Part shown: positions 15,889-24,286 of the stretch, piece by piece | Position numbering within the stretch: position 1 is the first letter of the stretch | How the letters are laid out: every line of letters begins with the position of its first letter | Source of the DNA: Acetothermia bacterium UBA3571 | GTDB taxonomy: Bacteria > Bipolaricaulota > Bipolaricaulia > Bipolaricaulales > Bipolaricaulaceae | Assembly: GCA_002375995.1 (NCBI GenBank) | Contig: DFNI01000044.1 | Span: 548 to 64,547 of the forward strand | DNA length: 64,000 bases | Reading direction: 5' to 3' | Program-made: the position numbers and the translations under genes | Notes under the pieces: generated by a model | What the model was told of the DNA's origin: nothing | What the model saw: the letters and a program-made list of their open reading frames with translations, nothing else | Database searches by the model: none

Positions 15889-18182
15889 CCACCTCCCAGG
15901 AGTATCTCCGCGTATTGCTCGGCGTCGTCCATGTCCACGTCCCCATCGCCGTCCATATCCGCGGCGGGATCCGGCGTGACACATCCCCGGGCCATGAGGT
16001 AAACGATCCGCACGTCCCCGATGGAGAGGGAGCAATCCCCGTTCAGGTCCAAGGGATGACATGCGTTCCGGACGACGCCGAACTCCGAGGTCCCCGCCCC
16101 CGCCAACGTGGTCGTCCCGCTCAAGAGGAGCGTGGGGCCCATGGGCAACCCCGCCGGGGATAGTGTCCCGGCGAACTCCCCGTTGGCATCGGCCTCCAGG
16201 CTCCCGAGGTAGATCCAACCCTCGCCGTAGGTCTTCCCGGCGTGGTCGTTTCCCCGGAGGTCGTCCCCGGCGAGCCCGTTGGTGACCAGGAAGACTTCCA
16301 CCATGGCCCCGGAGAAGGCGGGGGACCCGCCCTCCCCTTCGGGACCGATGTAGCCCTCCAGGTACAATGTGCCGTCGGGGCGAAATTCCGCCCGGGTGAA
16401 CACGGGGTAGTCCACGCCCCGGTTCGGGCTCCCTAAAACCCCGTCGTTGGTGCTCACTCCATCATCCCCCAGGTCGATCCCCAGGCCCTCGTTACGGTAA
16501 ATGGAATTCCGGGAAAAGACGTTCCCATAGCTTCCATCGTCCACCACCGCGACCCCCACCCCGTTGCCGGCGATCTCGTTCCCCTCCACCGTGTTTCCGG
16601 TGCTCCCGGCGTTGATGGCCACCCCGTACACCGCGACATCGGGGGAGCGGTTGTCCAGGATCCTGTTGGCGCGCACCACGTTGTTATCGGCGTTGTACAG
16701 GCCCACACCGGAACCGTATTCCACCGGGCCCCACGGCCCCACCGTGGCGCCGCCGTTACCCTGGACGAGGTTGTCCACCACCTCGTTGTGCTGCGGCGGG
16801 GGATACCCCGGCCAGCTGGCGAGGAGGATCCCGGAGACGGCGTTGCCCCGCACCACGTTCCCCTGGACCAGGTTGTGGTCACAAGCATAGCCCACGTAGA
16901 TCCCCGCGTAGCCATTCCCTTCCACCAAATTGTCGGCGATGGTGGAATAGTCGTTATCCCAGGCGAGGCCGATCCCGTTTATATCGTTGTCGTGGAGGTG
17001 ACATTCCCGGATCTCGTTGTAACTGCTCCGGGCCCAGTAGTCCTGGAAGTAAATCCCCGAGTGGTTATTGTTGAAAGCCTCGACGCGAAAGATCGTGTTG
17101 CGATGGGAGTTCCAGTAGAGCTCAATCCCCAGGTGGAAATCATAGATCAGGAGATCCCGTATAAGGTTATGGTTAGCGCCGGAGAGGCGGATGCCCCGGT
17201 TCGGGGTATCGGGGCTCACGCTCCGGTTCCCCATCAGTTCAAGATGTTCCACGGTGCAGCTGTCCGCCGCCAGGAGGAAGACCATGGCGTCGTCCGGGAG
17301 GTCACGGGAATCGAGGAGCACCACGTCCCCGGTGGGATCCAGGTCCCAATCCAGGATACGACCGTCCAGGTGGGTGCCGTCGTCGGTGATCCCGTAGGAG
17401 GGGTGGGCCGCTCGATTGTAACTTCCCCCGCAATTGGTCCAGAGGCGGGGATCCACCTGGATCTCCCGGGAGTACGGGCCCCCGTGGTCGAGGATGAAGT
17501 AGGAGCGGTCCGGACCGGAGATGGCGCGGGCGTTTTCGATGAATTGCCGCAGCGTCCCTTGGGCCGAGCGGCCGGTGCCGCTGGTCCCGTCCTCATCGAC
17601 GTCCCGGGTGCTCACGATCACCTGGAAGCTGAAGCCGAACTCGATGGATGTGCTGTCGTATAGGTTCGTGTCCACCGCCACCTGGTGCTCGTAGATTCCG
17701 TTCGCCACGTCGTCGCTCACCCCGGGATCCCGGCCTCCGAACTTCTTGACCGTGACCCAGCCCCCGTTCACGTACTCCGTCTGGTAGGTCTGCTCCGCCC
17801 AGATGTGCTCCGGCACGAACCCCTCGTTCAACCCCCGGGTGGTGCCCACGGTGCGGGAGTCCACCACCACGAAGAAGGTCGCCCCTCCCTCCGGCGGAAG
17901 CACCGAGAGGGTGAACGTCCCGTCGGAACCGGTGATAGCGCTGGCGCTCTCCGGATCTCCGGCGTCGAGGACACCGTTGCCGTTGGCGTCGAGGTACGCG
18001 TAAACCGTCACGTTGGGGACCCCCACGTCCTCGCCCCCGTTGGTGCCCAACGGGGCGAGGTCCTCCAACACCCGTCCCCCGATGTCCACCGGCTCACTTT
18101 GGCTCGGGCCCAGGCGGTCGCCGGCCCCTGCCGCCGCCGTCGCCCATATTCCCAGCAAGAGGACCAGGATTGCCCTTCTCAT
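15885..18182 (-). CDS. Secreted right-handed beta-helix protein with C-terminal dockerin
   Basis: 765 residues. Signal peptide MRRAILVLLLGIWATAAAGA with GGGGAG upstream of the ATG. Residues about 30-115 form an SdrD B-like/Ig-like repeat (VPNVTVYAYLDANGNGVLDA). From about 190 to 590 there are many NosD/pectate-lyase-like turns (NTVEGNEIAGNGVGV, NVVRANRILDN), a parallel beta helix. The last ~55 residues are a dockerin: loop 1 DLNGDCSLSIGD and loop 2 DMDGDGDVDMDD each have the five EF-hand calcium ligands at positions 1,3,5,7,12. Followed with a 4-base overlap by the cohesin-like lipoprotein. Substrate unknown; the helix may bind or cleave polysaccharide. Confidence 0.88.
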   Translation of the reverse strand: MRRAILVLLLGIWATAAAGAGDRLGPSQSEPVDIGGRVLEDLAPLGTNGGEDVGVPNVTVYAYLDANGNGVLDAGDPESASAITGSDGTFTLSVLPPEGGATFFVVVDSRTVGTTRGLNEGFVPEHIWAEQTYQTEYVNGGWVTVKKFGGRDPGVSDDVANGIYEHQVAVDTNLYDSTSIEFGFSFQVIVSTRDVDEDGTSGTGRSAQGTLRQFIENARAISGPDRSYFILDHGGPYSREIQVDPRLWTNCGGSYNRAAHPSYGITDDGTHLDGRILDWDLDPTGDVVLLDSRDLPDDAMVFLLAADSCTVEHLELMGNRSVSPDTPNRGIRLSGANHNLIRDLLIYDFHLGIELYWNSHRNTIFRVEAFNNNHSGIYFQDYWARSSYNEIRECHLHDNDINGIGLAWDNDYSTIADNLVEGNGYAGIYVGYACDHNLVQGNVVRGNAVSGILLASWPGYPPPQHNEVVDNLVQGNGGATVGPWGPVEYGSGVGLYNADNNVVRANRILDNRSPDVAVYGVAINAGSTGNTVEGNEIAGNGVGVAVVDDGSYGNVFSRNSIYRNEGLGIDLGDDGVSTNDGVLGSPNRGVDYPVFTRAEFRPDGTLYLEGYIGPEGEGGSPAFSGAMVEVFLVTNGLAGDDLRGNDHAGKTYGEGWIYLGSLEADANGEFAGTLSPAGLPMGPTLLLSGTTTLAGAGTSEFGVVRNACHPLDLNGDCSLSIGDVRIVYLMARGCVTPDPAADMDGDGDVDMDDAEQYAEILLGGG

Positions 18183-18284
18183 TTTCTCCCCTTTTGCAGC
18201 GGGTTCTCCGCCGTCGCGGCTTCTTGACCCCGCACGAAATGGTACCGGGAGAAACAGCGTAGATTCCATGTCCGCTGGGGAAAC

Positions 18285-18313
18285 AAGATAAAAATTACCC
18301 AAACGGGCCGCAA
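18285..18313 (-). promoter_or_regulatory. Promoter of the dockerin/cohesin operon
   Basis: Minus strand TTGCGG, 17 nt, TATCTT, leaving a leader of about 100 nt before the beta-helix gene, which unlike many genes here has a Shine-Dalgarno. Confidence 0.45.
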
Positions 18314-18364
18314 ATTTCCTTCGCGAACCGAGAGAGGAAGTGGAAGGACGCGCGGGCCACGGCT

Positions 18365-18392
18365 TTGGCTTGGAGAGGGATTGTCATAAAAT
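18365..18392 (+). promoter_or_regulatory. Promoter of the TolB-like gene, leaderless type
   Basis: TTGGCT, 16 nt, TAAAAT, then 9 nt to the ATG at 18402. Confidence 0.45.
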
Positions 18393-18401
18393 GGAGCCGC
18401 G

Positions 18402-19241
18402 ATGCGGGCCGTTGTCAGGGGTTGTTGTGTGATCTTGGCATTCGGATTGGCGGTTCATGGGGGCTACGTGAACCTCCTCTCCCTGGACATCTCGCCCGAC
18501 GGTAAACTGCTCCTGTTCGTTCAGATGAACGACGTCTATGTCAGGACCGTGGGCGGGGAGGACCTGCGGCAACTCACGGATGAGGGCAGCGTGATATGGG
18601 CCCGCTTCGCCCCCGATGGAACCCATTTCTACTACATCTCCCTCCAAGACGGATACTACGTGGTCAAACGGGGAGAGGTGGACGGGGACACAAGGGAGAC
18701 GGTCTTAGCCGAGGAGGACGTGAACTTCTTCTACGTAGCTCCCTTTCCCGACGGGAAGAGGCTGGTGGTGATCTCCGATCGGGAGGGCCAGACCGACCTT
18801 TGGATATACCACTTGGAGGAGGAGGCTTTTACTCGACTCACCAATACCCCGGGTCTCGAGGCGACCCCCGACGTCTCCCACGACGGCAAGAACATCGTCT
18901 TCGTCGCCCTGTGGGAGGATATGCAGAGCTGGGATATACACCTCATCCGCCTCGAGGGGGACAAGGTGAACTACGATATCGTGACCGAGGACCCCTTCTT
19001 CGACTGGGCGCCACGAATATCCCCCGATGGCAGGTGGATAGCGTTTGAGTCGACCCGTTCCGGCGATTCGGAAATATGGGTGATGCGCACCCGGGAAAGC
19101 GGGTTTTACCTCACCCGGATCACCCACGATCGCTGGCGCAATGCCTTCCCCGCGTGGTCACCGGACATGGAGAGTCTCGTGTTCGGGACGAGGCGAGACG
19201 GAGAAGATGCGTGGACCATCTCGGTAACGGGCACCTACTGA
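18402..19241 (+). CDS. Exported TolB/WD40-like beta-propeller protein
   Basis: 279 residues with a short hydrophobic N-terminus (VVRGCCVILAFGLAVHGGY), probably an export signal. The body contains six PD40-type blades, each with the SPDGk...F or SxDG signature: ISPDGKLLLFV, FAPDGTHFYYI, FPDGKRLVVIS, VSHDGKNIVFV, ISPDGRWIAFES, WSPDMESLVFG. This matches the six-bladed propeller of TolB and the DPP IV N-terminal domain, but the TolB N-terminal domain is absent. Role is likely protein-protein interaction in the periplasm. It diverges from the cohesin/dockerin operon and precedes ribF. Confidence 0.8.
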   Translation: MRAVVRGCCVILAFGLAVHGGYVNLLSLDISPDGKLLLFVQMNDVYVRTVGGEDLRQLTDEGSVIWARFAPDGTHFYYISLQDGYYVVKRGEVDGDTRETVLAEEDVNFFYVAPFPDGKRLVVISDREGQTDLWIYHLEEEAFTRLTNTPGLEATPDVSHDGKNIVFVALWEDMQSWDIHLIRLEGDKVNYDIVTEDPFFDWAPRISPDGRWIAFESTRSGDSEIWVMRTRESGFYLTRITHDRWRNAFPAWSPDMESLVFGTRRDGEDAWTISVTGTY

Positions 19242-19266
19242 GGCATGATCCCCTGACTTACCCCTC

Positions 19267-20136
19267 ATGGCCCGGATAATAGCCGTGGGCAAATTCGACG
19301 GGGTCCATCTGGGCCACCGCCGCCTCTTGAGGGAGGGCAAGCTCTGGGCGAGGGAGGTGGGGGCGAGCCTCGCGGCCTTTACGTTCCCTCATCAGCGGGA
19401 GGCACTCCTTCCCCTCCCGGTGCGCTTGAAGCTCTTGGGGGAGCTTGCGGATGAGGTCATCGTCCGGGACCTGGAGGGGCTCCGCGATTTGGCCCCGGAT
19501 GAGTTCTTGGGGGCGTTGCGAAAAGAATACGAGGCCGTGGGAGTCATCATGGGGCCCGGCCATCGCTTCGGCAGAGGGCGGAAGGGAGACCCGGACTACG
19601 CCCGGAAGTGGGGGCAGCGGCACGGGCTTTTGGTTCGGGTGCTGAAGCCCTTCCTGTGCCAGGGGAGGCCCGTTTCGGCTCGACATATCCGGGAACACCT
19701 CAAGCGGGGCGAGGTAAGGGAGGCGCGGCTCCTTTTGGGCCGATATCCGCCCCTTTTCGGGAAACGGGTGCAGGGAGCGCAGCTGGGAAGGAGTCTGGGG
19801 TACCCCACCGTGAACCTCGAGCTTTCTCCTGAACAGCTCCACCCCCGGGCGGGGGTGTATCTCGCGTGGGCCTTCTGGGAGGAGGGGGGAGGCCCGGGGC
19901 TCTTCTACTTGGGGGAGCGTCCCACCTTTCCGGGGCTTCCGGCCAGCGCGGAGATCCATCTTTTCCGACCGCCCGACCCGGAGCCCACAGGGACGGTGGA
20001 GGTCCACCTCATGGCATTCCTCCGCGGGGACATGCGCTTCCCCACGCCCCGAGATTTGGCGAACCAGATAGGGAAAGATCTGGAGAGGGGAAGGAAGCTG
20101 TTAGACGAGCTTCCGCCGCCTGAGCGGTTGTCCTGA
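19267..20136 (+). CDS. ribF: Bifunctional riboflavin kinase/FAD synthetase
   Basis: Converts riboflavin to FMN and FAD. The N-terminal nucleotidyltransferase domain shows GKFDGVHLGHRRLL (residues 8-21), GPGHRFGRGRKGD and VSARHIREHLKRGEV. The C-terminal kinase domain shows LGYPTVNLEL, GVYLAWAF and GERPTF. The 289 residues are slightly shorter than the usual 305-315, with the C-terminus trimmed after LMAFLRGDMRF. It starts 25 bases after the propeller gene. No FMN riboswitch is visible upstream. Confidence 0.94.
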   Translation: MARIIAVGKFDGVHLGHRRLLREGKLWAREVGASLAAFTFPHQREALLPLPVRLKLLGELADEVIVRDLEGLRDLAPDEFLGALRKEYEAVGVIMGPGHRFGRGRKGDPDYARKWGQRHGLLVRVLKPFLCQGRPVSARHIREHLKRGEVREARLLLGRYPPLFGKRVQGAQLGRSLGYPTVNLELSPEQLHPRAGVYLAWAFWEEGGGPGLFYLGERPTFPGLPASAEIHLFRPPDPEPTGTVEVHLMAFLRGDMRFPTPRDLANQIGKDLERGRKLLDELPPPERLS

Positions 20137-20172
20137 TTCGCAAACGGTTTCAAAGAGCCCCGGGACCCCGGG

Positions 20173-20178
20173 TATAAT
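20173..20178 (+). promoter_or_regulatory. Putative -10 of the transketolase gene
   Basis: A perfect TATAAT ahead of tkt. TCAAAG at 20150-20155 is a poor -35 with 17 nt spacing. The leader is about 20 nt and carries GGGAGG. Confidence 0.45.
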
Positions 20179-20205
20179 CGGGCCCGGATGGGGAAGGGAG
20201 GAAAA

Positions 20206-22266
20206 ATGGCGAACAATTCCGCGCTGGATGAGCGCTGTGTGAACGCAATCCGGTTCCTTTCCTGCGATATGATCCAGGCGGCCAACTCGGGCCACCCCGG
20301 GCTCCCCTTGGGAGCGGCCCCCATGGCCTACGTGCTCTGGACCAAACACCTGAAACATGATCCCAAAGACCCCAAGTGGTTCGACCGCGATAGGTTCGTG
20401 CTTTCGGCCGGCCACGGCTCAGCCATGCTTTACGCCCTCCTCTACCTCACCGGCTACGACCTCCCCTTGGAGGAACTGAAAAGGTTCAGGCAGTGGGGGA
20501 GCAAGACCCCGGGGCACCCCGAGGCCGATTGCGCCCCAGGGGTAGAGGTCACCACGGGACCACTGGGGCAGGGAATCGCCATGGCGGTGGGGATGGCCAT
20601 CGCCGAAGCCCATCTCGCCGCCGTCTTCAACCGTCCCGGGCACGAGATAATCGACCACTACACCTACGTCCTCGCCTCCGACGGCGACCTCATGGAGGGG
20701 GTGTGTGCCGAGGCGTGCTCGCTGGCCGGGCACCTCGGGCTCGGAAAGCTCATCGTCCTCTTCGACGACAACCGCGTCTCCCTCGCCGGAACCACCGACC
20801 TCACCTTCACCGAGGACGTGCTCAAGCGGTTCGAAGCCTATGGCTGGCACACCCAAAGGGTGGAAGACGGAAACGACCTCGATGCCATCGACGCTGCCAT
20901 CAGGAGGGCAAAAGAGGCGGTGGATAGGCCCTCCATCATCGCCGTCCGCACCGTGATCGGCTACGGTGCCCCCACCAAGCAAGGCACGTACAAGGTCCAC
21001 GGCGCCCCCTTGGGGGAGGAGGAGCTGCGGGCAGCCAAGGAACGCTTAGGGTGGCCCGCCGAACCCAAGTTCTACGTCCCCGAGGACGTGCTCGAGCACT
21101 TCCGCACCGCCCTGGAGCGGGGTGAGGGCTGGAAGCGGGAATGGGATGAACGTTTCGCCCGCTACCGGAAGGAACACCCCGAGCTCGCCGCCGAGCTCGA
21201 GCGCCGCATCCGCGGGGAGCTACCCGCGAGTTGGGCCGAGGGGCTCCCCGAGTTCGCCCCCGACGCGAAAGGGATCGCCACCCGCAAGGCCGCGGGAAAG
21301 GTGCTCGAAGCCCTGGGAGAGCGGATCCCGGAGCTCATCGGGGGCTCAGCGGACCTAAACCCCTCCGTCCACACCGTGCTCCCCGGGAAGGGAGATTTCC
21401 AGCGCCCTGGGGAAAAGCCCTCCGGGGTCCAAGGGGATGCCGGAGGATCCTGGGATTATTCCGGCCGGAACATCCACTTCGGGGTACGGGAGCACGCCAT
21501 GGGCGCCATCGCCAACGGCATCGCCCGCCACGGGGGGCTGATCCCCTTCATCGGCACCTTCCTCGTTTTCTCCGATTACATGCGCCCGCCGATGAGGCTT
21601 TCGGCGATGATGGGCTGCAAGGTGATCTACATCTTTACCCACGATTCCATCGGGATTGGACAGGACGGCCCCACCCACCAGCCGGTGGAACAGCTCGCCT
21701 CCTTGAGGGCCGTCCCGGACCTGGTGGTCATCCGCCCCTCCGATGCCAACGAAGTGCGCGAGGCGTGGATCACGGCCCTGGAAAGGGATGGCCCCACGGC
21801 CCTGATCCTCACCCGCCAGAACCTCCCCGTCCTTGACCGTGGCCGCTACGCATCTGCGAAAGGTCTCCACAAGGGGGCCTACGTCCTATGGCAGGCGCGG
21901 GAAGAGAAGCCGGATGTGATCCTCATCGCCACCGGCTCCGAGGTCCACGTGGCACTGAGGGCCGCCGAGATCCTGGCAAGGGAAGGGGTGAACCCGCGGG
22001 TGGTGGCCATGCCCTCCTGGGAGCTCTTCGAGGCGCAGCCGGAGGAGTACAGACGGGAGGTCCTCCCACAAGCGGTGAGGGCCCGGGTGGCGGTGGAGGC
22101 CGGAGTTGGCCTGGGGTGGGAGCGCTACGTGGGCCCCGAGGGGGCCATCGTCTCCGTGGAACGCTTCGGCGCCTCCGCTCCCGGGGCGGAGGTCCTGGAG
22201 AAGTTCGGCTTTACCCCTGAGAACGTGGCCCAACTCGCTCGGGAAGTGCTCAAACGCACTTCCTGA
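20206..22266 (+). CDS. tkt: Transketolase
   Basis: ThDP-dependent enzyme moving two-carbon units between sugar phosphates in the non-oxidative pentose phosphate pathway. The 686 residues cover the whole family length: SGHPGLPLGAAPMAYVLW, DRDRFVLSAGHGSAMLYALL, the ThDP motif around SDGDLMEG and LIVLFDDNRVS, the second-domain FGVREHAMGAIANGIA, and the C-terminal EARVAV-type region. I chose the ATG at 20206 because GGGAGG lies 5 nt upstream; an upstream in-frame ATG at 20188 has no such site. Monocistronic and convergent with csaA. Confidence 0.97.
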   Translation: MANNSALDERCVNAIRFLSCDMIQAANSGHPGLPLGAAPMAYVLWTKHLKHDPKDPKWFDRDRFVLSAGHGSAMLYALLYLTGYDLPLEELKRFRQWGSKTPGHPEADCAPGVEVTTGPLGQGIAMAVGMAIAEAHLAAVFNRPGHEIIDHYTYVLASDGDLMEGVCAEACSLAGHLGLGKLIVLFDDNRVSLAGTTDLTFTEDVLKRFEAYGWHTQRVEDGNDLDAIDAAIRRAKEAVDRPSIIAVRTVIGYGAPTKQGTYKVHGAPLGEEELRAAKERLGWPAEPKFYVPEDVLEHFRTALERGEGWKREWDERFARYRKEHPELAAELERRIRGELPASWAEGLPEFAPDAKGIATRKAAGKVLEALGERIPELIGGSADLNPSVHTVLPGKGDFQRPGEKPSGVQGDAGGSWDYSGRNIHFGVREHAMGAIANGIARHGGLIPFIGTFLVFSDYMRPPMRLSAMMGCKVIYIFTHDSIGIGQDGPTHQPVEQLASLRAVPDLVVIRPSDANEVREAWITALERDGPTALILTRQNLPVLDRGRYASAKGLHKGAYVLWQAREEKPDVILIATGSEVHVALRAAEILAREGVNPRVVAMPSWELFEAQPEEYRREVLPQAVRARVAVEAGVGLGWERYVGPEGAIVSVERFGASAPGAEVLEKFGFTPENVAQLAREVLKRTS

Positions 22267-22413
22267 AACCCGGTAGCGCAAGACAAGCCTCCGGCACACA
22301 CAGGGGAAGGGCTCGGTAATGGAACTCGTGCGTGGTCCACCCGGATCTTCCGGGAAGGCCCCGTCCACGGGCCCAAACGGCCGCACCCGCGCTTTCGCCC
22401 CCATCCTCGGGCC

Positions 22414-22740
22414 TCAAAGCACCCGGCTACCCGGCGGGACTTCGTGGTCCGGAGACAGGAGCGAGACCTTGGCGTCGAAGAGGGCCCCGAGGACGAGGAC
22501 GTCGGACGAGAAGCCCGCGATGCGCTTCGGGGGGAAGTTCACCACCGCTACCACGAGCTTCCCCACGAGGTCCTCGGGCTTATAGAGGTGGGTGATCTGG
22601 GCGCTGGAGCGCTTCACTCCCAAGGGACCGAAGTCGATGGTGAGCTTATACGCGGGCTTCCGGGCCTCGGGGAAGGGTTCGGCGGAAATCACCTTCCCCA
22701 CCCTGATGTCTAGTCTCAAGAAATCCTCATATGTTGCCAT
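22414..22740 (-). CDS. csaA: CsaA/tRNA-binding (EMAP II-like) domain protein
   Basis: A 108-residue single OB-fold domain: LRLDIRVGKVISAEPFPEA, AYKLTIDFGPLGVKRSSAQI, VVAVVNFPPKRIAGFSSDVL, LLSPDHEVPPGSRV. This is the stand-alone form of the tRNA-binding domain found at the C-terminus of MetRS. Bacillus CsaA has chaperone-like and export-related activity; the role here is unproven. A GTG one codon upstream of the chosen ATG is the alternative start. No ribosome binding site is visible. Convergent with tkt, with about 150 empty bases between them. Confidence 0.9.
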   Translation of the reverse strand: MATYEDFLRLDIRVGKVISAEPFPEARKPAYKLTIDFGPLGVKRSSAQITHLYKPEDLVGKLVVAVVNFPPKRIAGFSSDVLVLGALFDAKVSLLSPDHEVPPGSRVL

Positions 22741-22794
22741 CACGGGGGAAGTTTATCCCGCGCCCGGGCGTCCCCATAGGCCCCCGCCCAAGCC

Positions 22795-22823
22795 TTGACG
22801 GGGAACGGGGGATGTCGTACATA
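22795..22823 (+). promoter_or_regulatory. Promoter of the arg/lys cluster
   Basis: TTGACG, exactly 17 nt, TACATA followed by AAA. The best consensus promoter in the window, about 225 nt ahead of argG. Confidence 0.65.
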
Positions 22824-22830
22824 AAACCCG

Positions 22831-23056
22831 TGCGATATTTCAAAGGTGGTTGCCTCAAACCGCGGGTGCGTACGGCCGGGTAGCGGCCCGGGCCGTACGT
22901 GGGCGCGGTCCTTTCCCTTTTCCCTTCCGCTCACCCCCTAGGTCCGGGACGCTGCCCGGCCTGGAAGAGTCCCTCGCTGAAGCGGCGGTCGTCGGTTTTT
23001 GGGCCGCGGGCATCCCCGCGGACGAACAGGGAAGCAGCGTCCAAGGAGGATCTGAG
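22831..23056 (+). promoter_or_regulatory. Structured 5' leader of argG
   Basis: The region between promoter and argG is open in the argG frame but reads like low-complexity noise, so I treat it as untranslated. It holds a strong hairpin: GTACGGCC (22870-22877) pairs with GGCCGTAC (22891-22898), extended by an inner GGG/CCC. A pyrimidine-rich tract (CCTTTCCCTTTTCCCTT) follows. A second hairpin, CCGCGGG with CCCGCGG (about 23004-23021), lies just before the AAGGAGG ribosome binding site. No T-box or arginine/lysine riboswitch consensus that I know fits. Confidence 0.45.
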
Positions 23057-24286
23057 GTGAGCGTAAAGAAGGTTGTATTGGCCTACTCTGGAGGGCTCGA
23101 TACCTCCGTTATCCTGCATTGGCTCAAAGAAACTTACGGGTGTGAGGTGATCACCTTCACCGCGGACCTCGGCCAAGGGGATGACATGGAGGCGGTGAAG
23201 GAAAAGGCCCTGGCCACCGGGGCGAGCAAGGCATATGTCCTGGATCTCCGGGAAGAGTTCGTGACCCACTACATCTTCCCCACCTTGAAGGCCGGGGCGA
23301 TCTACGAGGGGCTCTACCTTTTGGGGACTGCCATGGCCCGCCCCTTGATCGCCAAGTACTTGGTGGAGATCGCCCACCAGGAAGGGGCCGATGCCGTGGC
23401 CCACGGGTGCACCGGGAAGGGGAACGATCAGGTCCGCTTCGAGGTCTCGGTGAAGGCCCTGGACCCGGACCTCTCCGTGATCGCCCCCTGGCGCGAATGG
23501 GACCTCCGCTCCCGGGAGGACGAGATCGCCTACGCGAAGAAACACGGGATCCCCCTTGAGGGGATAAGCGAGGAGTCTATCTACAGCCGGGACGGGAACC
23601 TATGGCACCTCTCCCACGAAGGGGGTCCCCTGGAGGACCCCTGGAAGGAACCAGAAAAGGGCCTCTTCCTTTTGACTAGGGACCCCGGGGACGCTCCCGA
23701 CACCCCCGAATACATCACCCTGGATTTCCAAAGCGGGGAGCCGGTGGCGCTTAACGGCCGTCGCCTTTCCCCGGTGGAACTCATCCTGGAACTGAACCAG
23801 CTTGCGGGCAAGCACGGGGTGGGACGGGCCGACATGGTGGAGAACCGCCTGGTGGGGATGAAGTCCCGTGGGGTGTACGAGACCCCGGGGGGGACGGTCC
23901 TGTACGCCGCCCATCAGGCCCTGGAGCATTTGTGCCTGGACCGGGAGACCCTCCACTACAAGGAACTCGTGGCCCACAAGTATGCCGAGCTCGTTTACTA
24001 CGGCCTCTGGTTCAGCCCCCTAAAGGAAGCGTTGGACGCCTTCGTGGAGGCTACCCAGCGCCCCGTCACCGGCACGGTGCGCCTCAAGCTCTACAAGGGC
24101 TCGTGTGTGGTTGTAGGGAGGAGGTCCCCTCACAGCCTGTACCACGAGGGCTTCGCCACCTTCGGGGCCGAGGAGGTCTACGATCAGCGGCACGCGGAAG
24201 GCTTCATCGAGCTGTTCGGGCTGCCGTTGCGGATCCGGGCGCTGGTGGCCCGGGAGGCGTTGGCCGGAGGGGTGAGGGAAAAATGA
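23057..24286 (+). CDS. argG: Argininosuccinate synthase
   Basis: Joins citrulline and aspartate with ATP, the penultimate arginine step. The product begins VSVKKVVLAYSGGLDTSVIL with the N-type pyrophosphatase loop SGGLDTS, followed by HGCTGKGNDQVRFE and TPGGTVLYAAHQALEHL. The 409 residues are the normal length. The GTG at 23057 is favoured by GGAGG seven bases upstream; the same frame runs open upstream but looks non-coding. First gene of the arg/lys cluster, overlapping argH by 4 bases. Confidence 0.96.
   Translation: MSVKKVVLAYSGGLDTSVILHWLKETYGCEVITFTADLGQGDDMEAVKEKALATGASKAYVLDLREEFVTHYIFPTLKAGAIYEGLYLLGTAMARPLIAKYLVEIAHQEGADAVAHGCTGKGNDQVRFEVSVKALDPDLSVIAPWREWDLRSREDEIAYAKKHGIPLEGISEESIYSRDGNLWHLSHEGGPLEDPWKEPEKGLFLLTRDPGDAPDTPEYITLDFQSGEPVALNGRRLSPVELILELNQLAGKHGVGRADMVENRLVGMKSRGVYETPGGTVLYAAHQALEHLCLDRETLHYKELVAHKYAELVYYGLWFSPLKEALDAFVEATQRPVTGTVRLKLYKGSCVVVGRRSPHSLYHEGFATFGAEEVYDQRHAEGFIELFGLPLRIRALVAREALAGGVREK

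Noticed and set aside
14434..16002. A 522-codon open frame on the plus strand across the envelope operon
   Set aside because: It is antisense to two genes with clear signal peptides and strand patterns; its translation is Gly/Pro/Arg/His-rich noise typical of high-GC opposite-strand frames.
22267..22413. Possible RNA gene or terminator between tkt and csaA
   Set aside because: No tRNA-like cloverleaf, no stem with a T tract; I see nothing assignable.
22841..22870. T-box-like text AAGGTGG...ACCGCGG in the argG leader
   Set aside because: The T-box core AGGGTGGNACCGCG must be contiguous; here an extra nine or so bases interrupt it and it lies at the start, not the end, of the leader.
22850..23056. 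In-frame extension of argG by 69 codons
   Set aside because: ArgG normally starts at the KVVLAYSGG strand, and an ideal GGAGG-GTG start exists at 23057; the extension is low complexity.
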